DNA from: Salinispora arenicola
GTDB taxonomy: Bacteria; Actinomycetota; Actinomycetes; Mycobacteriales; Micromonosporaceae
Direction of reading: 5' to 3'
Length of the DNA: 64,000 nucleotides
Assembly (NCBI RefSeq): GCF_006716065.1
Contig: NZ_VFOL01000001.1
Location: forward strand, 1,674,001 to 1,738,000
The position numbers and the translations under genes were made by a program. The notes below the pieces were generated by a model. It had not been told where the DNA came from, searched no databases, and worked only from the letters and a program-made list of their open reading frames with translations. This document shows, one piece after another, positions 7,645-16,500 of the stretch. How positions within the stretch are numbered: position 1 is the first letter of the stretch; each line of letters opens with the position of its first letter.

Positions 7645-10600
7645 TCAACCGACAGCGGCCAGGCCGTCGTGATGCTGTGCGCTCACCCTGCCTGCGGTAG
7701 TGCGGGCGGCGAGGCCGTTCAGGTCGGCGAGGGTCAGGGTCCGCGACGCGGCCATCCCGGTCAGCCGCATCGAGAGCAGGTGCGCCGCGCGGACGGTGCC
7801 CTCGGGTAGCCCGGCGGCCAGGTCGACAAGGGCTTCCCGTACGTCGTCGGGCACCTCGTGGCCACGGCGGACCAGGTGCCGGACGATGATGTCGGCCAGT
7901 TCCGGGATCGAGTAGTCGGGCATGGTCCATTCCTGTCCGAAAGCCTCGGCGAGCACCGGGACGGCGGCCCGTAGTTCCCGTAGCGCCGGTGCCGCACCGA
8001 GGAGGAGGATCACCGGATCGCCCAGTTTCGGGCGAATCAGGTCTACCAACTGCTCCATGATGTCGGGGCCGGAACCAAGGGCATCCTCGGAATAGTCGAT
8101 CATCAGCACGCCGCCTTCGGCGTCCCGCAGTGCCGCCTGGACCAGGCTCCGGGCCTGCCCGGGCCACCGCGGCGCCAGCTCCTTGCCGGTGGTGACGCGG
8201 ATCAGGTGGCCGACCGGCACCAGACCCAGCTCGGACAGACCGGCGGCGTAGTGCCGGGCGAACTCACCGCGACCGCTGCCGGCCGGGCCGCTGAGTATGA
8301 CGTTCGCGTGTCTGCCGTACGCACGCCGCCGGCTGCGCAACTCGCACACCTGGAGCAGCGTCGCGCCGATGGCGTCCCGCACGGATGTCGCCCCGACCAG
8401 TTCACAGACCCGGCGCCAGCTACGCGTGGCATTGATTGCCCCGGCCGGGTTGAGGCTGGGGTCAGGCTGCTCGGTCTGCTCCACCGGCAGCTCCTCCAGC
8501 AGCGCGAACTCGGGAGCCAGGTCCTCCGCGGTGAGCCGGTTGAGCTCGCTGTCCTTCGCCGGCGGGGTGGTGGCCAGGCGGGACGCCTGATTGTTGATCA
8601 TCGCTTCGAAGAGCTTGCGGGCCACTCGGCCGTTGCCGAACGTCGCGGTCTTCGGAACCCGGGTGAAGTAGGTGGTCAACCCGTCCACCGCGTCGTCCGT
8701 CAGCTCGTAGTAGTGCTTGCCGCACAGGTTGGAGGTGATGGTGACGAGCTCCTCCACGGTGTAGTTCGGGAACTCGATCGACTTGGTGAACCGGGACGCC
8801 AGACCCGGGTTCGATTCGAGGAACTTCTCCATTAGCTCCGAGTAACCGGCCACGATCACCACCAACTCGTCGCGGTGGTCCTCCATCATCTTCATCAGCG
8901 CGTCGATCGCCTCCTGACCGAAGTCGGGTCCCGACCCACCCGACCCGGCCGACAGCGTGTACGCCTCGTCGATGAACAGCACCCCGCCCAGCGCCTTGGT
9001 CACCAACTCGGTGGTCTTGATCGCGGTGGAGCCGATGTACTGCCCGACGAGATCAGCACGGGCCGCCTCGACCATATGTCCCTCGGACAGGATGCCCAGC
9101 TCGGCGAGGACCGCGCCGTAGAGGCGGGCAACCGTGGTCTTACCGGTGCCGGGTGGACCCGCGAAGACCAGATGCCGGCTCATCGGGGGCATCGGTAGCC
9201 CCATCTCCTGCCGGATCTGCGACATCTTGATCAAATTGATCAACGCGGTGACCTCCTGCTTGACACCGCGTAGGCCGATCAGCCCGTTGAGCTCGCGCAA
9301 CGGGCCGCTCAACTCGTCAGACGACTCGGCCGAAGGCTGATCCGGCTCGTCGTCGACAGTCGCGGTACCGGTCGCGGCGGGGCCGGCCGGGATCGCGGAC
9401 CCGGATGTGGTCCGCGCCGGGCGATCGGTGCTCAGCTCCTCGACGGTGAGCTGCGCATCGGTGGCCGCCCGCACGTCGACGCCACCGCTGTCCCGCACGG
9501 TGCACCGGGCGATCGTCACCGGAGCCGGCGTGTCCACGTCGAAGCCGTTCGCGCCGCTGTCGAGGACCTCGCAGTCGGTGAACACGCCGCAGGCGCCGCG
9601 GGCCAGCGCGATGCCGTTGCCGCGTGCCCGACGCACACGGATCTGCGTCGCGGTGACCACACCGTCGGTGCCGACCTCCACACCGTCGCCCGTCGCGTCC
9701 TGGATCTCGGTGTCCTGGAGGCGAACGTCGCCGTCGCCGGCCATGATTCCGGCTCCGCGGAGCAGTGCGGACTGCAGCTCCAGGTTGGAGCCGCCGCTGA
9801 GGGCCACCGCGCCGGTGAACCGGGCCTCCCGAACCGTGGCGCGGGCGGCGCCGCGCAGTTCGAGAGCGACCGCCGGTCCCACGTCGACCGCGACGTCGGT
9901 GCCGTCCAGGGTCGCGCCCTCCGCGACCACCATCCCCGATCCGGTGTCGATCGAGGCCCGTAGCCGCTGGATGACTGCCGAACCGGCGCCACCGACAACC
10001 GCGAGGGACTCCGTGGTGTCCCGCACCGTGAGACCCTCGAATCGGGGAGCGCTCGCGCCGTTCACGGTGAGGCCCACCGGCGCGCCCACGACGGCACAGT
10101 CGACGAACGTGGGTCGGGCCTTGCCGGTCACGTGCGTGGCGGTCTGCCCGACCGCTTCGAAGGTGCATCGCTCGAACCGGGGTGTGGCACCATCGGCGAC
10201 GTGCGCGGCCTGCAGCGCGGCGCCTTCGAACCGGGAGTCGCTCACCACCACGTCGATGTCGCCGCGCAGGAAGAGGTCGACGTTACCGCTGTCCCGGACG
10301 GTGAGCTGCCGCATCCGTGCCCAACCGTGTTGCTCCACCACGACTGCCGGCTTGCCGGCCCGAAGGACCTCGCCCTGCTCGACGGTCAGCCGGGCCGCAC
10401 CGTTGACACAGATGCCGTTGGCGCCGGCACCCTCGATCACGCACCTGCGCAGTGTCAGCATGCCCTGGTCGGCGACCACGACACCTGAGGTCGCCACGTC
10501 GGAGATCAGCGTGTCCTCGACCGTGCTCGGCTGCGGTGAGGTGACCACCACGCCGGCACCAGCCGAACTGCGCACCTCACATCCCCGCAGGGCCAACGAG

Positions 10601-10962
10601 CCCTGCAACCGGGCCAGCAGGGTCGTCCAGGACGCGCCGGTGATCCGGCAGCGGTCGAGTGCGACCTCGCCGGAGTACACGTCGACCGCGGCGAGTGTGG
10701 AATCCCCGCTGGACAGGTTGATGCCGTGGAACTGGACGCCCCCGCCGTGCACGACGAGGACACTGCCCTCCTCGACGTGCACCTCGACCGGTCCGTCTCC
10801 GGCGGCGCTGATCGTGACGTGGGTTCCGACGACGAGCTTCTCCGCGTACCGGCCGGGGTGAACGGTGATGGTCGCGCCGGCCTCCGCACGGGCCAGCGCC
10901 GCCCCGATCGTCGGGTGGGCGCCGGGCTTGCCGCCGCCCACCACCAGGACCTGCCGGCTCAC
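7645..10962 (-). CDS. EccA-like AAA+ ATPase fused to an N-terminal beta-helix
   Basis: 1105 aa. Residues about 20-500 are short glycine/valine-rich repeats typical of a right-handed parallel beta-helix. A CbxX/CfxQ (EccA-like) AAA+ domain follows: Walker A GPPGTGKT near residue 602, Walker B GVLFIDEAY near 660, then a pore and sensor region. A second ATPase-like unit (about 860-1090) has GPAGSGRGE near 892, where the Walker lysine is replaced by arginine, so it is probably not catalytic. EccA proteins are cytosolic ATPases thought to act on ESX substrates; ordinary EccA is near 600 aa with TPRs in place of the beta-helix. The ATG overlaps the 908-aa gene stop by 4 bp. Confidence 0.8.
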   Translation of the reverse strand: MSRQVLVVGGGKPGAHPTIGAALARAEAGATITVHPGRYAEKLVVGTHVTISAAGDGPVEVHVEEGSVLVVHGGGVQFHGINLSSGDSTLAAVDVYSGEVALDRCRITGASWTTLLARLQGSLALRGCEVRSSAGAGVVVTSPQPSTVEDTLISDVATSGVVVADQGMLTLRRCVIEGAGANGICVNGAARLTVEQGEVLRAGKPAVVVEQHGWARMRQLTVRDSGNVDLFLRGDIDVVVSDSRFEGAALQAAHVADGATPRFERCTFEAVGQTATHVTGKARPTFVDCAVVGAPVGLTVNGASAPRFEGLTVRDTTESLAVVGGAGSAVIQRLRASIDTGSGMVVAEGATLDGTDVAVDVGPAVALELRGAARATVREARFTGAVALSGGSNLELQSALLRGAGIMAGDGDVRLQDTEIQDATGDGVEVGTDGVVTATQIRVRRARGNGIALARGACGVFTDCEVLDSGANGFDVDTPAPVTIARCTVRDSGGVDVRAATDAQLTVEELSTDRPARTTSGSAIPAGPAATGTATVDDEPDQPSAESSDELSGPLRELNGLIGLRGVKQEVTALINLIKMSQIRQEMGLPMPPMSRHLVFAGPPGTGKTTVARLYGAVLAELGILSEGHMVEAARADLVGQYIGSTAIKTTELVTKALGGVLFIDEAYTLSAGSGGSGPDFGQEAIDALMKMMEDHRDELVVIVAGYSELMEKFLESNPGLASRFTKSIEFPNYTVEELVTITSNLCGKHYYELTDDAVDGLTTYFTRVPKTATFGNGRVARKLFEAMINNQASRLATTPPAKDSELNRLTAEDLAPEFALLEELPVEQTEQPDPSLNPAGAINATRSWRRVCELVGATSVRDAIGATLLQVCELRSRRRAYGRHANVILSGPAGSGRGEFARHYAAGLSELGLVPVGHLIRVTTGKELAPRWPGQARSLVQAALRDAEGGVLMIDYSEDALGSGPDIMEQLVDLIRPKLGDPVILLLGAAPALRELRAAVPVLAEAFGQEWTMPDYSIPELADIIVRHLVRRGHEVPDDVREALVDLAAGLPEGTVRAAHLLSMRLTGMAASRTLTLADLNGLAARTTAGRVSAQHHDGLAAVG

Positions 10963-13685
10963 CGTTCGCTCACCTTCTCGCCGACCGCGCGGCGGTCCAG
11001 CCCCGGTAGGAGGCCGAACCGACCCGTCGAGCCCGCGCCGACCCGTCGGGTGGGTTCAGCGGTCGACCAGCGTTCGAGACTGCGACGTAGCGACACGATG
11101 GCCAGGTCGTCGAGCGGCGCCCGGTCGGGATCAACCCGGCCGTCCCCGTCGATTTCCTTCGCGCCGATCTCCCGCATGAGGATCGCGCCACGGTCGCCGT
11201 CGGACGGTTCCTGTAGTTCCAAGATCTTGAAGTGGGTGCCGGGAAGGAAAAGCGCCCGGTCCTCGACCCGCTCGGCACCGTCGGATTCCAGCAGCGCCGT
11301 TCGGCGCGCGGTCATCGACCACACCAGGACGTCGGTGTCGCCGTCCTGACTCTCGCACGGTCCGGTCAGCGTGCTGACGAACGCCCAGTTCGTGACCAGC
11401 CTACGGGTGCGGTAGTGCTGCCATTCCTGCTCGGTGGGCGAGGTGCGGTAGATCGTGGCGCCGCGGTACGACGGTAGCCGGGACAGGCCCGAGACCGCGC
11501 ACCGGGCGAACGGCACGTGCGGGCCGTTGCTGCCAGATCGCAACCCGACGTCGACTCCCGTGCCCCGCCGCGACAGGTAGAGACGGACCGCGACCGAGTC
11601 GGCGAGGACGTCGTCTCGACCGACCGCGCCGGAGGCCTGCAGTCCGGGGTGCTCGGAGATGATCCGCGCGACCGAGCTGGCCATGCTGTCGAACTCCCGG
11701 CTCAGCGTGCGGCGCAGCCAGGCCCGCTCCTCGTCGAGTGGGCGGCCCGGCAGCAGCGCCGACGCCGACGCCGGGGGCACCGGCTGCATTCGCACGTCCG
11801 GCGCGTCCGTGTCGGTCACCGGTGCGGACGCTGTGGCCGGCCGGATCCGTCGCTGCTCCTGGACCGGCGCTTCGTCGCCGGCGACCGCGTGCAGCCGCGT
11901 CGGCTCGGCAACGGTGGTCTCGACCGGTTCGACGGTGGCGATCGGGTCCTGCACGGTCTTGACGAAGGACTCCGCGACCGGCGCCGTTGGATCCAGGACC
12001 GGTGGCGGTGTCGGGCTCCCGGCTGGCCGTGCGGGTGCTTCAGCCTGCCGCGGCGCCGGTTCATCGGCCGGTTGTGGTGCCGATTCCTCGGCCCGCTGTG
12101 GTGCGGGTGCCTCGGCTGGCTGTGGTGTTGGTTTGTCGGCCGGTTGCGGTGCGGGTGCCTCGGCCTGCAGTGGTGCCGGTTCCCCGGCCGGCCGCGTCTC
12201 CGGCGTGACGTCTGGATGCACCACCGTCGCGGCCGTTGCGGTGGCCACCGGGGGAACGGCCTCCGCGACCGACTCGACCACGGGCCTGATCACGATCGTG
12301 TCCACGGTGGGGGCGGGCAGGTCCTCCGTTGCCGGCGGCCGTGACGTGGACAGCTGCCCGGTAACCGTCGGACGCGGCGAATCCTCCCCGAGGGACGCCT
12401 GGGCGAGCCCCGCCGCGGACTGGCCCGGGACCAGTGCGGATGCCGAGAACAGTGAGCTGTCCGCGCCCACGCTCGGGTCGATCCGGGCCGCGAGATCCTC
12501 GGCGAGTGCCCACATTCGCTCAGCCGACTCGCCGATGGTGTCGTCATAGATGAGCACACTGCCCTCGGGGTCGAGTGGCATACCGCGGACCCGTTCCGCG
12601 TTCACCGGCTCCTCGGCGCTTCGGACCCACAGCCCGGACTGGATCACCTCGATCACCGCGTCCGGGGCGTACCAGTAGACCCGCGGCGCGACCTCCTCGG
12701 CCTCAGCCAAGGGCGGTCGGTGACTCAACACGACGGGCCGGTGTGCCTTCGAGTTGGGGTGCGCGCGAGGCGCGTATCGCAGCTCCAGCGCGAACGGCGG
12801 CCACCCGAGCGCGCCGTCGGAACGTACGGTACGGACCTCGAATCGTCGCGGTGCCCCGACCGGAACCCCGGTGTAGCAGACGATCGTGGTGCCGAGCAGG
12901 TCGGCGAGGGCCTGGCCGAAGGTCTCACCCTTCGGTAGGCGCAGGTCACCGTACTGGACGAAACGGGTGCGGGCTCGGCTGTCCTCATCCAGGTTCCGCC
13001 AGAAGCGGACCACGTCATCGAGGCAGAGTGGGGCCGTGCCAGGGCAGCCCAGCAACACGGTCATCGTCTCGGGATGGCACGGCACGTCGGCTATGAGCCG
13101 GCGGCGGTGCTCCGCGACGACGTCCGGCTCGCGCACGTCGCGGATCCACACCCCACCGGGCAGTGGCTCGATCTCCCCGGTCGAGCTGGACGCCCGGTTG
13201 TCGGTGGCGGCCCGATCCCACAGCGGAGTCGGGTAGCGCTTGGCATCCCAGATCGGTGGCCTGCCGGGCCGGAACCGGACCCAGCCGCTGCCCGGTATCG
13301 AGTGCACGAACAAGCCGCCGGCCGAGCCGCGGACCAGGTCACCGTCGGGGGCGATCACCGTGCGATGCAACCGCTCCGACAGCCACTGTCCGGCCATCGC
13401 CGCGGTGTTCGCGTGCGGACCGCACGCCATGAGCCGGATACCGCGTCGACGACGCGGTAGCACGCCGGCCATGGACTCCCAGGAGCTGATCGGTACGCCG
13501 TCGCTGAGATCGAGGACGACCACGTCGTTGTCGGCGTCCTTGACGACCGACAGGGCCAGCGACTGCGCTTCGGCGCTGATCGTCTCCTCGGCGTGCAGGA
13601 CCAACGCGTTACCCACGGTGTGCTGCACGATGTCACCAGGGCCGTCCTTCCTGCCGGACAGCAGGTCTCGGATCACGGATGCCAT
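10959..13685 (-). CDS. ESX-locus protein with caspase-like repeats and an ART-like C-terminal domain
   Basis: 908 aa, no signal peptide. Residues about 25-140 hold a module ending in RLMACGPHANT, a conserved VIAPDG and a GWVRF strand. Related units continue to about 420. Residues about 430-640 are a low-complexity Pro/Ala/Glu linker. Residues about 645-845 resemble an ADP-ribosyltransferase fold (RGATIYR, FVSTL, then EDRALFLPGTHFKIL), but the position of the catalytic glutamate before the LFLPG strand is arginine, so activity is doubtful. The motif VIQSGLWVR also occurs in the 1114-aa protein at 46833. It lies between EccB and the EccA-like gene, so a cytosolic role in substrate handling is plausible. 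Family not otherwise recognised. Confidence 0.6.
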   Translation of the reverse strand: MASVIRDLLSGRKDGPGDIVQHTVGNALVLHAEETISAEAQSLALSVVKDADNDVVVLDLSDGVPISSWESMAGVLPRRRRGIRLMACGPHANTAAMAGQWLSERLHRTVIAPDGDLVRGSAGGLFVHSIPGSGWVRFRPGRPPIWDAKRYPTPLWDRAATDNRASSSTGEIEPLPGGVWIRDVREPDVVAEHRRRLIADVPCHPETMTVLLGCPGTAPLCLDDVVRFWRNLDEDSRARTRFVQYGDLRLPKGETFGQALADLLGTTIVCYTGVPVGAPRRFEVRTVRSDGALGWPPFALELRYAPRAHPNSKAHRPVVLSHRPPLAEAEEVAPRVYWYAPDAVIEVIQSGLWVRSAEEPVNAERVRGMPLDPEGSVLIYDDTIGESAERMWALAEDLAARIDPSVGADSSLFSASALVPGQSAAGLAQASLGEDSPRPTVTGQLSTSRPPATEDLPAPTVDTIVIRPVVESVAEAVPPVATATAATVVHPDVTPETRPAGEPAPLQAEAPAPQPADKPTPQPAEAPAPQRAEESAPQPADEPAPRQAEAPARPAGSPTPPPVLDPTAPVAESFVKTVQDPIATVEPVETTVAEPTRLHAVAGDEAPVQEQRRIRPATASAPVTDTDAPDVRMQPVPPASASALLPGRPLDEERAWLRRTLSREFDSMASSVARIISEHPGLQASGAVGRDDVLADSVAVRLYLSRRGTGVDVGLRSGSNGPHVPFARCAVSGLSRLPSYRGATIYRTSPTEQEWQHYRTRRLVTNWAFVSTLTGPCESQDGDTDVLVWSMTARRTALLESDGAERVEDRALFLPGTHFKILELQEPSDGDRGAILMREIGAKEIDGDGRVDPDRAPLDDLAIVSLRRSLERWSTAEPTRRVGAGSTGRFGLLPGLDRRAVGEKVSER

Positions 13686-13694
13686 TGTGGCGAT

Positions 13695-15059
13695 CTACCC
13701 CCTCGGCAGGCTTGTGACAGCCTTACGGCTCAGCACGGCTCCCTGCGGCATCGCCGCCAACAGGTCCTTCGGAAACGGTATGGGCGCGACCGTGCCCAGT
13801 TTCAACGCGGACCTCGTGGCCTGGTCCGCGAGACGGTAGGCGATGCCGTCGTCGGAGATGACGAAGGTGCGTGCGGTGGCGGTCTGCGCCGGCACGGGGG
13901 CGGCGACCACGTGCATCCCGGCCCCGGGACGGGTCAGCACGAGCGGCGTGCCGTCCGCGCTCACGGCGGCTGCCGGCCGCGGTACCAGCACCACCTCGCT
14001 GGCGTACTCCTCGGCCGAGACCGGGCGTTGCCGCGCACACAGGGCACGTCCGGCGGTGTCCAGCAGCCGCAGCGGCGTGAGGTCGGGCAACCGGTCCAGC
14101 AGCGAGCGGTCGGCAGAGCGCCGAGCGTCGACGATCGCCGCCGGGTTCAGCTCGACCGCAGCGTCCTCGTCCTTGGCGTCGGCCAGCAGGAACTCCGTCC
14201 GGCTCATCGGTGCGAGCCCATCCCGGCGCAGCACGAAGAACTGCTCGGAGCCGGACTCCACCCGTTGACGAAAGAGCGTCCCGACGGGGTGGGCACGCCC
14301 ACCCACCTGCGGACCGGGAGCACCGGCGCCCTCGATCCGGGCGGGCGCCAGGGCGGGCCCGTCGTCCAGCCAATCCAGCCACAGCTGCGGGGCCGGGGCC
14401 GGGCTGACGGTGGCGGCACCCAACACCACCAGCACCGCCTCGTCGTCGACCCGATACTTCACCCCGTTGGCGAGCAGATAGGCCACGTCACGCTGGTCAC
14501 GTACGACGACGAACCGGTCCGCCGGCAACGGGTCGGCGGCTACCTCGGGATCGAGGTTGATGCCCAGCCCGGACACGGATCGACCGGGGGCGACAGAGCC
14601 GGGCAGGCAGGCGAGCCACGGCCCCCGTACGAACCCGTCGGTCGACGGTAGCTGCCTGGGCGCGCCGGCCAACCCGAGCGGGGCACCACGTGCCACATCC
14701 CGGAGGGAGTTCTTCGAAATCAACGTGACCTCGGCGGAGGGGCCCTGGATCAGCATCGCCGAGGTCAGGTCCGGGGTGGGGTGCAGCAGCCCGTTGAGGT
14801 AGACGTAGCGGTTGCCGGTCTCCTTCTCCACCAGGATCGCCCCGGCCTGCCGATAGGCGGTGCTTCCTCCGGGGACTATCCACCCGTACACGGCGAAGCC
14901 GCCGGACACCAGCAGCGCCAGGATGATCCCGATCAGCAGGCCGGTCTGCGCGCGGCGGCCGGGAATCTCGGCCCCGGTCGGGTCACCCAACACCAGGGCA
15001 GAGCTCAGCCGGCCCATCATGAAGGTGTGGGCGTGGACGTGGTCGCGTTGGGTCTGCAT
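13695..15059 (-). CDS. eccB: type VII secretion membrane protein EccB
   Basis: 454 aa. The N-terminus MQTQRDHVHAHTFMMGRLSS is a recognisable EccB signature. One transmembrane helix (TGLLIGIILALLVSGGFAVYGW, about residues 38-60) precedes a large extracytoplasmic region. EccB is a core ESX channel component. The start ATG at 15059 is 6 nt from the EccD stop, and the stop is 9 nt before the next gene, so it is in tight operon order EccC-EccD-EccB. Length is close to the family norm of 450-500 aa. Confidence 0.93.
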   Translation of the reverse strand: MQTQRDHVHAHTFMMGRLSSALVLGDPTGAEIPGRRAQTGLLIGIILALLVSGGFAVYGWIVPGGSTAYRQAGAILVEKETGNRYVYLNGLLHPTPDLTSAMLIQGPSAEVTLISKNSLRDVARGAPLGLAGAPRQLPSTDGFVRGPWLACLPGSVAPGRSVSGLGINLDPEVAADPLPADRFVVVRDQRDVAYLLANGVKYRVDDEAVLVVLGAATVSPAPAPQLWLDWLDDGPALAPARIEGAGAPGPQVGGRAHPVGTLFRQRVESGSEQFFVLRRDGLAPMSRTEFLLADAKDEDAAVELNPAAIVDARRSADRSLLDRLPDLTPLRLLDTAGRALCARQRPVSAEEYASEVVLVPRPAAAVSADGTPLVLTRPGAGMHVVAAPVPAQTATARTFVISDDGIAYRLADQATRSALKLGTVAPIPFPKDLLAAMPQGAVLSRKAVTSLPRG

Positions 15060-15065
15060 TCCGGC

Positions 15066-16472
15066 CTACCCGAAGAGCCCGCGGGCCCACGCGTACAGCC
15101 CGAGGATCTGAGCGAGGATCGGTAGGACGGCCACCCCGGTCACCACGTCGAAGAACGTCGCCGTGTACTCCCAGAACGGCAACATTCGGCGGGGCCAGGG
15201 CCGCAGGGCCGCCAGCACCAGTGGGATCACCACCGTCACCAGACTGCCCAGCAGAGCCCACCGCCAGCCGACGGACATCGTCTGGGAGAGGTGCATGATG
15301 ACCATGAGGTAGCCGACGGTACCGGCGACAGTGAGCGGAACCCGTTGCCAGAGACCGAGAAAGGTACGCGCGCGCAGAAAGATTGCACTGGCGATCACGA
15401 ACACGTAGGTCCAGCCCGCCCAGCCCGGTGCCTGGAGCGTGAGATGGAACAGAATGGGCAGCACCAGCGCCGATGCCAGCATCAGCACGCTGAGGTAGGT
15501 GTCGGCGTCGTTGGTCCGCTCGCCGACGGTCTCGGACGGCACCGGCTCGATGTCGTACGACATGTCGGCGCCGGTCTTCGGTAGCTGCGGGCCCCGCAAC
15601 CGGGCGAACTTCACCGTCACCCGTGGCGCGACCACGACAGCGGCGAACACCACCGCGGCGGCCGCGGCCGCCGTCCGCTGCACCGACATCCCGGACCCGG
15701 ACTGAAGCAGCAGCACCCCGAGCGCCATCAACGCGGCCACGCCGACCACCAGCATCGGAGTGAACGGCAGGTACGGACTGACCGTGCGTTGGGCCACGAC
15801 CAGCACCCCGGAGACGACGACCGCGCCGACCGCCGCTGCCAGCACCGACGACCCGTGGATCGCTATCCCCTGCGGATCCCCGTCGACCGCGCTGGACGTG
15901 GCCAGCGCCGCGAACGCCGCCGCACCACCACCGAAGAGGAGTGAGAAGGCGCCGTCGCTGTGCCTGTGCGCGAAGAGGAGCGCGGCGGCGAGGAAGGCCA
16001 CGCCAACCGTTCCGGCGGCCACCACCTGGTGTGGCACCGGACGCCAATCGGCCAGGAGCACGGCGATCGCACCCATCGCGACGACCGACAGCAGGAGGAA
16101 CAGCACCCGCCGGTACTCCGGCTGCCATCGGTCCCCACGTCGGTTGACGACAGTCGCGATGCCCTCCGCGACGTCGTCGAAGTCCAGCTCGGGCAGTGGG
16201 TCCTCAGCCCGGCGCAGATACAGCTCCTCGCCTTCCAACCAGTCGAGACTCTCCGGCGTACCGGACAGCTCGAAGGGCTCCTGGCCGAGTCGCTGCAGGA
16301 CCCACGCGGCCTCGGGTGTGTCGCCCTCGAGGCGGTGTCCCTCCGAGGTGTGCCCCAACAACACCGGCAGCAGCGTCGCCACCGGAGTCGTCACCGGCAC
16401 CGCCAGGTCGACCCTGCGATCCGGGCCGGTCACGGTGACTCGACACAGCCGTCCATCCAGTACGGTGCTCAC
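15066..16472 (-). CDS. eccD: type VII secretion integral membrane protein EccD
   Basis: 468 aa. Residues 1-95 form a ubiquitin-like (YukD) domain (CRVTVTGPDRRVDLAVPVTT and following). About eleven hydrophobic segments follow from residue 130 to the C-terminus, as expected for EccD, the multi-pass lining of the ESX inner-membrane pore. The start is GTG at 16472 with a GGGGA element upstream. It lies 28 nt after EccC and just before EccB, the standard gene order. Confidence 0.93.
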   Translation of the reverse strand: MSTVLDGRLCRVTVTGPDRRVDLAVPVTTPVATLLPVLLGHTSEGHRLEGDTPEAAWVLQRLGQEPFELSGTPESLDWLEGEELYLRRAEDPLPELDFDDVAEGIATVVNRRGDRWQPEYRRVLFLLLSVVAMGAIAVLLADWRPVPHQVVAAGTVGVAFLAAALLFAHRHSDGAFSLLFGGGAAAFAALATSSAVDGDPQGIAIHGSSVLAAAVGAVVVSGVLVVAQRTVSPYLPFTPMLVVGVAALMALGVLLLQSGSGMSVQRTAAAAAAVVFAAVVVAPRVTVKFARLRGPQLPKTGADMSYDIEPVPSETVGERTNDADTYLSVLMLASALVLPILFHLTLQAPGWAGWTYVFVIASAIFLRARTFLGLWQRVPLTVAGTVGYLMVIMHLSQTMSVGWRWALLGSLVTVVIPLVLAALRPWPRRMLPFWEYTATFFDVVTGVAVLPILAQILGLYAWARGLFG

Positions 16473-16500
16473 TCACGGTCCCCTTTCCCGAGGCGGCACC

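Noticed and set aside
9407..10861. Plus-strand frame of 484 aa opposite the beta-helix gene
   Set aside because: Shadow of the EccA-like gene; Ser/Thr/Pro-rich with no domain.
10959..13685. Calling the 908-aa protein an active ADP-ribosylating toxin
   Set aside because: The catalytic glutamate position is Arg, there is no export signal, and it lies inside the machinery operon.
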